The notes below the pieces were generated by a model. That model saw only the letters and a program-made list of their open reading frames with translations, did not search any database and was not told where the DNA came from. This document shows, piece after piece, positions 1 to 4,461 of a stretch of DNA of 5,588 nt. Where the stretch lies: the NCBI GenBank assembly GCA_002402005.2, contig NVUS02000191.1, positions 1 through 5,588 on the forward strand, in the 5' to 3' direction. Source of the stretch: OCS116 cluster bacterium (GTDB lineage: Bacteria; Pseudomonadota; Alphaproteobacteria; Rhizobiales; OSC116). How positions within the stretch are numbered: the stretch's first letter is position 1; every line of letters starts with the position of its first letter. Made by a program: the position numbers and the translations under genes.

Positions 1-33
1 GAAGAGTTTTTGAATATGGAAAGATCCTTATAA
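1..33 (+). CDS. C-terminal end of an upstream protein, possibly biotin carboxylase AccC (partial)
   Basis: From base 1 one frame stays open and ends at a TAA at 31-33, giving the tail EEFLNMERSL. The tail is too short for identification from sequence. Two things suggest accC, the biotin carboxylase subunit of acetyl-CoA carboxylase: in many alphaproteobacteria the order is accB-accC-aat, and AccC proteins often end with a short helix of the type WLE-x-FL, which this tail resembles. The TAA lies two bases before the aat start, which suggests co-transcription and possibly translational coupling. The functional assignment is inference from gene order; that some gene ends here is more likely than its exact name. 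Confidence 0.35.
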   Translation, partial: EEFLNMERSL

Positions 34-35
34 AT

Positions 36-695
36 ATGTTCGGAAATGACGACAATAATCAAGGAACTGAGGCGCTTACGCCTCAGTTTTTGCTTGAGGC
101 TTATGCTTCGGGTTATTTTCCAATGGCTGATGATGCCAATGCTGACGAATTGTTTTGGCTATCCCCCGATATGCGTGGCGTGATGCCGTTAGATGGTTTG
201 CACGTTTCAAAATCTTTAGCCAAATGTATTAAAAACCATGATTTTGACATTCGTTTTGACACAGCCTTTGTGAATGTGATGACGGCCTGTGCCGAACCGA
301 CTGCTGACCGGCCACAAACGTGGATTAATGACGAGATTATCAACTTATATTCTGAGCTGTTTCTAATGGGTTTGGCACATAGTGTCGAAATCTGGAATGG
401 TGATAAATTGGTTGGCGGCTTATATGGTGTGCAACTTGGGGCAGTATTTTTTGGTGAAAGTATGTTTTCGCGCGAGACCAATGCCAGTAAAATTGCCTTT
501 GTGCATTTGGTCAAACGGTTGAAATTTGGCGGTTTTAAATTGCTGGATACGCAATTCACCACTCAACATTTAGAAAATTTTGGGGTAATTGAAATTCCAA
601 AAACTGACTATTTGGTGCAGCTGGATGAAGCTTTGCATCATGTTGGTGATTTTGAAAAATTTCCCACCGACGGCAATTTACTCGCCGACATTTAA
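36..695 (+). CDS. aat: Leucyl/phenylalanyl-tRNA--protein transferase
   Basis: Aat is a cytoplasmic enzyme that moves Leu or Phe from aminoacyl-tRNA onto proteins with an N-terminal Lys or Arg, marking them for ClpS/ClpAP degradation (bacterial N-end rule). The 219-residue product shows the family landmarks in order: LTP-x-FLLEAY-x-SGYFPM (14-30), WLSPDMRGVMPL (41-52), HVSKSL (56-61), TWIN (95-98), GLAHSVEIW (112-120), LVGGLYG (125-131), FFGESMFSRETNASK (138-152) and LLDTQ (169-173). The last corresponds to the E. coli DCQ, whose Asp186 and Gln188 are implicated in catalysis (from memory); here they are D171 and Q173. Length is normal. The ATG at 36 is chosen because the conserved core begins about residue 14 and a GGAAAG (18-23) precedes it, although 12 bases away. 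One oddity is Phe at 109 where the family usually has His (LH before G-x-AHS). The gene converges on the DUF2155 gene with a 16-base gap. Confidence 0.96.
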   Translation: MFGNDDNNQGTEALTPQFLLEAYASGYFPMADDANADELFWLSPDMRGVMPLDGLHVSKSLAKCIKNHDFDIRFDTAFVNVMTACAEPTADRPQTWINDEIINLYSELFLMGLAHSVEIWNGDKLVGGLYGVQLGAVFFGESMFSRETNASKIAFVHLVKRLKFGGFKLLDTQFTTQHLENFGVIEIPKTDYLVQLDEALHHVGDFEKFPTDGNLLADI

Positions 696-711
696 CAGCT
701 TAAATGCCAAA

Positions 712-1122
712 CTATTCCGATGCGGCGCGTTTACAATCGGTAAGCCATATGTCGTAAACGGGATGCTCCACGGCATGCAAACCGGGGCTTGAGGCAAACA
801 TCCAACCGGTAAAAATACGTTTTCTTTCGGTCTCATCAGTGGAGACCTCGTCTATCTCGATGAAAGATGTGGTTTGTGGGCGCTCGGTTGCCGAACGCGA
901 ATAACATACTCTTGGTGTGACCTCGAATACGCCAAATTTTACGGTTTCATTGATGGGGATTTCAATGGTCTGAATGATGGCGGTGACTTTTTCCAACGCG
1001 CTGAACACTGCAATCTCGTTTTCGATACGTTCAGCCTGTGCTGCACCCGCCGCAAATGTAAAAATTGCGATTGTAAAAATTCTGAAAAAAATCACTGATA
1101 TTGCTTTCTCAATAATAGCCAT
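712..1122 (-). CDS. Exported DUF2155-domain protein of unknown function
   Basis: The 136-residue protein has a clear Sec-type signal peptide: positive residues K6 and R14, a hydrophobic stretch at about 15-25, and an Ala-rich AAGAAQA ending at residue 30, a good signal peptidase I site. The mature part, about 106 residues, matches my memory of the DUF2155 family: VTPRVCYSRSATERPQT (68-84), FIEIDEV (87-93), then FTGWMFASSPGLHAVEHPVYDIWL (104-127) and a cysteine at 130. C73 and C130 are the only cysteines and could form a disulfide in the periplasm (inference). The ATG at 1122 is supported by AAGAGATGG a few bases upstream (1126-1134). It lies 50 bases downstream of the NDUFA12-like gene on the same strand and is probably its operon partner. 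No biochemical function is known to me, and no catalytic motif is visible. Confidence 0.92.
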   Translation of the reverse strand: MAIIEKAISVIFFRIFTIAIFTFAAGAAQAERIENEIAVFSALEKVTAIIQTIEIPINETVKFGVFEVTPRVCYSRSATERPQTTSFIEIDEVSTDETERKRIFTGWMFASSPGLHAVEHPVYDIWLTDCKRAASE

Positions 1123-1125
1123 AAT

Positions 1126-1134
1126 CCATCTCTT
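1126..1134 (-). promoter_or_regulatory. Ribosome binding site of the DUF2155 gene
   Basis: Read on the minus strand, the bases before the ATG at 1122 include AAGAGATGG, a purine-rich Shine-Dalgarno-like stretch a few bases from the start. It supports the start that gives a complete signal peptide. No other in-frame Met occurs before residue 108. Confidence 0.5.
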
Positions 1135-1172
1135 ATCTGAAATTATGATGGCAAATATAAGGCTGAAATGAG

Positions 1173-1559
1173 TTATTTTTCAGGAGACCAAGCGTCATAA
1201 TCGCCAGACACTTTGGCGCGGCTGCCGCCAGTCAAAAGTGAGCCTTGCGGGCGATAGGCGCGTGTTGTGCCGGTCATATTGGCTTCGGGAGTTACATCTT
1301 CCCAAGGCTTGGCTTCATATTCTTCTTCTGAAGGTGGCGTATCGACCGTGTGATGCAACCAAGCATGCCAACCCGGTGGTACGCGTGTGGCTTCGACATA
1401 ACCATTATAGGTTACCCAGCGTTTGGGGCCAGATTTTTGCTTGTAATATTGATTGCCAAGGTGATCCTCGCCGACTTTTACACCATATTTATATGTAAAG
1501 AAACGTGTGCCGATGGTTTGGCCATTCCACCAAGTGAAAATTTCAGTTAAAATACCCAT
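1173..1559 (-). CDS. NDUFA12-family (17.2 kDa) accessory subunit of NADH:ubiquinone oxidoreductase
   Basis: This is the bacterial counterpart of mitochondrial NDUFA12/B17.2, a peripheral supernumerary subunit of respiratory complex I found in alphaproteobacteria and eukaryotes. Family landmarks are FTWWNGQTIGTRFFT (8-22), VGEDHLGNQYY (29-39), RWVTYNGYVEATRVPPGWHAWLHH (47-70), PPSEEEY (75-81), KPWE (84-87), MTGTTRAYRPQGSL (95-108) and SGDYDAW (118-124). There is no signal peptide or membrane segment, so it should lie on the cytoplasmic side. I start it at the ATG at 1559 (128 residues) rather than the in-frame TTG at 1571: GAAAG lies four bases before the ATG, the family core begins near there, and a predicted transcription start falls almost at the TTG. 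Some annotations call the family an NDUFA12 paralogue or assembly factor (NDUFAF2-like); subunit is the better fit. It is the first gene of a probable two-gene operon with DUF2155. Confidence 0.93.
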   Translation of the reverse strand: MGILTEIFTWWNGQTIGTRFFTYKYGVKVGEDHLGNQYYKQKSGPKRWVTYNGYVEATRVPPGWHAWLHHTVDTPPSEEEYEAKPWEDVTPEANMTGTTRAYRPQGSLLTGGSRAKVSGDYDAWSPEK

Positions 1560-1563
1560 AATA

Positions 1564-1568
1564 GCTTT
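1564..1568 (-). promoter_or_regulatory. Ribosome binding site that decides the NDUFA12-like gene start
   Basis: On the minus strand GAAAG is followed by four bases and then the ATG at 1559. The alternative TTG at 1571 has only AT-rich sequence before it. The site is a modest match to a Shine-Dalgarno sequence but favours the shorter protein. Confidence 0.4.
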
Positions 1569-1578
1569 CAATATCTAA

Positions 1579-1584
1579 ATTATA
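1579..1584 (-). promoter_or_regulatory. Candidate -10 element of the NDUFA12-DUF2155 operon
   Basis: The minus strand reads TATAAT exactly, about 20 bases before the ATG at 1559, placing transcription start near 1572. The -35 region 17 bases upstream (TGTGAA) is a poor match to TTGACA, so this is only a candidate. A short dyad (1587-1603) occupies the spacer. The leader would be about 13 bases and would hold the GAAAG ribosome site. Confidence 0.4.
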
Positions 1585-1586
1585 TC

Positions 1587-1603
1587 AAGCGAATCCAACG
1601 CTT
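1587..1603. repeat. Short inverted repeat in the NDUFA12 promoter spacer
   Basis: AAGCG and CGCTT form a perfect 5-base inverted repeat separated by seven bases, just upstream of the candidate -10 element. A GAATC (1591-1595), which fits the GANTC target of the alphaproteobacterial CcrM methylase, overlaps its left arm. It could be an operator half-site pair, but a 5-base dyad of this spacing is expected several times by chance in a window this size. Confidence 0.2.
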
Positions 1604-1679
1604 CACATGATCAATATAGGCTATATCTGTTTTTGTGTAAATTGAATAGATTTTTTATAATCAAAAAGAATGGCAATGC

Positions 1680-2324
1680 CTAGAGGAAATGCGCATTGAA
1701 ATCTTGAGCGAACAAATCTTCTTCTTCGACTTCCAACTGAATTTTTTTCTTCTTTTCTTTCAATTCATTTAGATTCACATCATTTTTAACCAAACGGCTT
1801 AAAAAGCCCGGGTCATAAACCAATTTGTCTTGGGTTTTGGGTTTGGTATATTTTGCAGAACCATCAATGATGACCCGACCAGCTTCGACAATGTAAGCGC
1901 GGGTGTCGGCCAATATGTTTTCAAGTCTTTGCTTTAGAATAACCGGTGACAGAGGTTTGACCACAATGGCTGATGCACCATATTTGTTAAATTCCAATAC
2001 GATGCGGCGCGAGGCATGGCCGGTCGACATCAACACCGGCGTAAAACAAGCCGGAGCCATATCCACTTGCCTGATCCATCTTAGAAAGGCCAAACCATTA
2101 TTATATTTGTCATTGCCATTGAGAATAAAGTCGCAAATGATCAAATCGGGTTGCTCAGTTTTTACGATTTCTTTGGCATCTTCGACATTGGTGGCAAAAG
2201 AGATGTTCTTAACATCGAAATTGCCCAGAATATGTTTGTAAATTTTAACCATTGACATATTGTCTTCTAATATCAATATGTTCAACTCATCTATGGTTTT
2301 AAATAAAGCGTTATGTTTTGTCAT
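1680..2324 (-). CDS. Response regulator: receiver domain with an uncharacterised charged C-terminal tail
   Basis: A cytoplasmic 214-residue signalling protein. Residues about 14-137 form a CheY-like receiver: acidic pair E20-D21 in LILEDN, phosphoacceptor D65 in LIICDFIL, T101 in LMSTGHAS, and K123 in VVKPLSP. All the residues for phosphorylation and switching are present. After the receiver no DNA-binding, cyclase, phosphodiesterase or histidine kinase domain can be recognised. The remaining ~75 residues include a linker (RAYIVEAGRVIIDG, 142-155) reminiscent of the short extension of alphaproteobacterial receivers that end in a PDRR-type motif, which is missing here. A lysine-rich stretch (KEKKKK, 189-194) is then followed by an acidic one (200-203) and a hydrophobic end. 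No histidine kinase gene lies next to it, so the partner is unknown. The ATG at 2324 has only a weak GGGG-containing ribosome site. It is transcribed away from the membrane protein gene. Confidence 0.88.
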   Translation of the reverse strand: MTKHNALFKTIDELNILILEDNMSMVKIYKHILGNFDVKNISFATNVEDAKEIVKTEQPDLIICDFILNGNDKYNNGLAFLRWIRQVDMAPACFTPVLMSTGHASRRIVLEFNKYGASAIVVKPLSPVILKQRLENILADTRAYIVEAGRVIIDGSAKYTKPKTQDKLVYDPGFLSRLVKNDVNLNELKEKKKKIQLEVEEEDLFAQDFNAHFL

Positions 2325-2450
2325 TAACTACCAACCCCAACTCAAAATGACCGTACTAATTCGTTTAGACTAGCTGATAAAATATAATAAATTGTAAAAC
2401 TTCTAGAACTAATCCAAATTATGTAGATATACTTTATACGGAGCGCCAAT
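2325..2450. promoter_or_regulatory. Divergent intergenic region between the response regulator and the membrane protein gene
   Basis: These 126 bases separate two divergent starts and must carry promoters for both unless transcription comes from elsewhere. The middle is strongly AT-rich (about 2378-2440). On the plus strand TATACT (2428-2433) could be a -10 for the membrane protein gene, but no good -35 stands 16-18 bases upstream. On the minus strand several TATAAT-like strings occur without a convincing partner. I see no strong palindrome. The region is supported by layout rather than by clear motifs. Confidence 0.4.
2440..2443 (+). promoter_or_regulatory. Ribosome binding site of the membrane protein gene
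   Basis: GGAG lies seven bases before the ATG at 2451. It is the best Shine-Dalgarno match in the window and fixes this start firmly. Confidence 0.65.
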
Positions 2451-3551
2451 ATGACCGACAAAATACCAGAGAAACATCGTTTAGGCCGCATTGCGGGGTT
2501 AGATTTTGCGCGGTTTTTGGCCTTTTTTGGCATGATATTGGTCAATTTTAAAATTGTTATGTTGCCCACCACAGCCACGCTTGGCGGCTTAAGCTGGCTT
2601 TATGGTGCATTGGAAGGCCGCGCTGCGGCCCTATTTGTTATTTTGGCCGGCATTGGTTTGGGGTTGACGGTTAAAATTGCTCAACTTAATCATACTGGTG
2701 GCACGGGCGATTTTACCATCATCACCATTAAACGTGGTTTGTTTTTATTCGCCCTCGGCATGTTGAACGCGGTTATTTTCAGTGCCGATATTTTGCATTA
2801 TTACGGCATTTATTTTCTGTTCGCTGCTTTTTTAGCGCCGATGAATAGCCGCAATTTAAAAGCCATCATCATTGGCCTACTCATTATGGCCAGCGCGATG
2901 TTGCTTGTGCTTAATTTTGATGCTGGTTGGGATTGGGAAAATCATGAATATGAAGGCTTTTTTACAATTGATGGCAGCTTGCGCAATTTGTTTTACAATG
3001 GTTGGCATCCGGTTCTCCCTTGGTTAGGGTTTTTGCTGTTTGGGGTGTTGCTTAGCCGCTTAAACCTCACATCAAAACCGTTGCAAATTAAAATGATGGT
3101 TGGTGGCTTGGCGATCACACTCATTTGTTACGCTCTGTCCGGCGGCATTGTCAGTGCGTTATTCAACACAAGTGATGAAGAATTGATGGAACTCATTCCG
3201 GTGTTTTCAATGAGCCCTGTGCCGGCCACTATACTCTATATGGTCAGCGCATCGGCCACCGCCTGTGCGGTGATCGCCGCATCAATTATATTCACTAAAA
3301 AATTTGCGACACTGTCTATTGTAAAGGCCGTTAACATTGCCGGCCGGCAAACCCTTACTCTTTATATAGCACATATATATCTAGGTATGGGCTTGATGGA
3401 AATGAGTGGCATGTTGGGCAAAAGCACCATTGGGGTGAGCTTATTGACCTCGATTTTATTTGTATTTGTGGCGGCGATTGCCTGTAATATCTGGGCACAA
3501 TTTTTTAAAGCAGGCCCGGTAGAAATTGTGATGCGGAAAATTACAGGTTAG
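2451..3551 (+). CDS. Polytopic membrane protein of the YeiB/DUF418/DUF1624 type, putative acyltransferase-like
   Basis: The 366-residue protein is hydrophobic throughout, with about ten predicted membrane segments (roughly 17-38, 57-76, 92-110, 114-130, 136-155, 187-203, 212-236, 258-281, 298-316, 326-350). The N-terminal signature RIAGLDFARFLAFFGMILVNF (13-33) is the YeiB/DUF1624 type opening. Further family-like pieces are GRAAALFVILAGIGLGL (56-72), KRGLFLFALGMLNA (94-107), HYYGIYFL (116-123), WHPVLPWLGFLLFG (185-198), AGRQTLTLYIAHI (297-309) and a C-terminal F-x-x-GPVEIVMRKITG (352-366), typical of DUF418 proteins. Related families include heparan-alpha-glucosaminide acetyltransferase-like and acyltransferase-3-like proteins, so transfer of an acyl group to a cell-surface sugar or lipid is possible, but neither the substrate nor the activity can be read from the sequence. 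The start has a strong GGAG. It is divergent from the response regulator and followed by dapD after 65 bases. It is probably an accessory gene rather than part of lysine synthesis. Confidence 0.82.
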   Translation: MTDKIPEKHRLGRIAGLDFARFLAFFGMILVNFKIVMLPTTATLGGLSWLYGALEGRAAALFVILAGIGLGLTVKIAQLNHTGGTGDFTIITIKRGLFLFALGMLNAVIFSADILHYYGIYFLFAAFLAPMNSRNLKAIIIGLLIMASAMLLVLNFDAGWDWENHEYEGFFTIDGSLRNLFYNGWHPVLPWLGFLLFGVLLSRLNLTSKPLQIKMMVGGLAITLICYALSGGIVSALFNTSDEELMELIPVFSMSPVPATILYMVSASATACAVIAASIIFTKKFATLSIVKAVNIAGRQTLTLYIAHIYLGMGLMEMSGMLGKSTIGVSLLTSILFVFVAAIACNIWAQFFKAGPVEIVMRKITG

Positions 3552-3554
3552 CAC

Positions 3555-3583
3555 TTGAAATTAAACGTCGAAATGAGTAATCT
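3555..3583 (+). promoter_or_regulatory. Candidate sigma-70-type promoter of dapDE
   Basis: TTGAAA (3555-3560, five of six matches to TTGACA) is followed after exactly 17 bases by TAATCT (3578-3583), which keeps the key T1, A2 and T6 of the -10 hexamer but is otherwise weak. It begins three bases after the membrane protein stop codon and would give a leader of about 25-30 bases to the dapD ATG. If real, dapDE is transcribed independently of the gene before it. Confidence 0.35.
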
Positions 3584-3616
3584 CGGCGCAAATATTTAAA
3601 CTGGATGGATGAAATT

Positions 3617-4450
3617 ATGAGCCTCGAAACTATCATTAATGAAGCGTTTGAAAACCGTGCCGATTACAGCGTAACCACACAAGGTGAAGTGCGCGAAGCC
3701 GTGGACGCTGCGCTTGAATTGTTAGACAGTGGCAAAGGCCGTGTGGCTGAAAAAGTTGATGGTGAATGGGTGGTCAACCAATGGCTTAAAAAAGCCGTTC
3801 TGTTGTCATTTGTGTTGAATGATATGAAAGTTATTGAAGGTGCGCCAGGTGGCGCAACTTGGTGGGATAAAGTCGACAGCAAGTTTTTGGGCTGGGGCGA
3901 GAATCGCTTTCGCGAAGCTGGCTTCCGTGCTGTGCCGGGCGCTATTGTGCGCAAATCAGCATTCATCGCCAAAGGCGCGATCCTGATGCCTTCCTTTGTA
4001 AATTTAGGCGCTTATGTGGATGAAGGCACAATGGTTGATGCGTGGGTAACCGTTGGTTCATGCGCGCAAATTGGTAAAAACGTGCATCTATCTGGCGGTG
4101 TTGGTATTGGCGGTGTGTTAGAGCCATTGCAAGCTGGCCCAGTGATTATCGAAGACAATTGCTTTATCGGCGCACGTAGTGAAATTGTTGAAGGCGTGCG
4201 GGTTGGCGAAGGCGCGGTGATTTCAATGGGTGTATTCATCGGCATGTCAACCAAGATTGTTGACCGCGAAACTGGCGAAATTCACATTGGCTATGTGCCA
4301 CCATATAGTGTGGTTGTGCCGGGTGCATTGCCAGGCAAAACCATGGGCAACGGCCAACCTGGCCCAAGCCTTTATTGCGCCGTGATTGTGAAAAAAGTAG
4401 ACGCAAAAACCCGCGCAAAAACCTCAATCAACGACCTATTACGTGACTAA
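3617..4450 (+). CDS. dapD: 2,3,4,5-tetrahydropyridine-2,6-dicarboxylate N-succinyltransferase
   Basis: DapD transfers succinyl from succinyl-CoA to tetrahydrodipicolinate, opening the ring to N-succinyl-2-amino-6-oxopimelate, in the succinylase branch of diaminopimelate and lysine synthesis; it acts as a cytoplasmic trimer. The product has an N-terminal helical domain (about 1-100, including WVVNQWLKKAVLLSF at 51-65) and then a left-handed beta-helix of imperfect hexapeptide repeats (about 108-240). The family core is conspicuous: NLGAYVDEGTMVDAW (129-143), VGSCAQIGKNVHLSGGVGIG (146-165), GGVLEPLQA (165-173), FIGARSEIVEGV (183-194) and YSVVVPGALPGK (230-241). D141 and E189 fall where family active-site residues were reported (from memory). 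I start at the ATG at 3617 (277 residues, like the 274 of E. coli) rather than the in-frame ATG at 3605: the family begins MSLE-like, and only the later start has a GGATG-type purine stretch before it. dapE follows after 11 bases. Confidence 0.97.
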   Translation: MSLETIINEAFENRADYSVTTQGEVREAVDAALELLDSGKGRVAEKVDGEWVVNQWLKKAVLLSFVLNDMKVIEGAPGGATWWDKVDSKFLGWGENRFREAGFRAVPGAIVRKSAFIAKGAILMPSFVNLGAYVDEGTMVDAWVTVGSCAQIGKNVHLSGGVGIGGVLEPLQAGPVIIEDNCFIGARSEIVEGVRVGEGAVISMGVFIGMSTKIVDRETGEIHIGYVPPYSVVVPGALPGKTMGNGQPGPSLYCAVIVKKVDAKTRAKTSINDLLRD

Positions 4451-4461
4451 ACGAGACATAT

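Noticed and set aside
113..562. Open frame of 149 codons on the minus strand inside aat
   Set aside because: It lies wholly antisense to a strongly conserved gene and its translation shows no family features.
589..792. Plus-strand open frame overlapping the end of aat and the end of the DUF2155 gene
   Set aside because: It is out of frame with aat, overlaps two confident genes, and has no recognisable motif or ribosome site.
874..1171. Two plus-strand open frames antisense to the DUF2155 gene
   Set aside because: The opposite strand encodes a signal peptide and a conserved domain; these frames are by-products.
1163..1183. CTGAAA-N9-TTTCAG inverted repeat at the NDUFA12-like gene stop, considered as a terminator
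   Set aside because: The six-base stem is AT-rich, overlaps the stop codon, and is not followed by a T-run in the right direction; termination here would also cut off DUF2155.
1238..1550. Two plus-strand open frames antisense to the NDUFA12-like gene
   Set aside because: The minus-strand product matches a known family along its length.
1660..1682. GGCAATGCC next to a T-rich stretch after the response regulator stop, considered as an intrinsic terminator
   Set aside because: On the minus strand GGC-ATT-GCC is followed by a T-rich run, but a three-base stem is too short to call a terminator.
1903..2241. Plus-strand open frame of 112 codons antisense to the response regulator
   Set aside because: The minus strand carries an intact receiver domain with all key residues.
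2342..2578. Minus-strand frame spanning the divergent promoter region and the membrane protein start
   Set aside because: It covers the strong GGAG and conserved N-terminus of the plus-strand gene; its low-complexity translation resembles nothing known to me.
3664..4427. Several minus-strand open frames inside dapD
   Set aside because: They are antisense to a highly conserved enzyme, and their Pro/Ser/Thr-rich products are typical of shadow frames.
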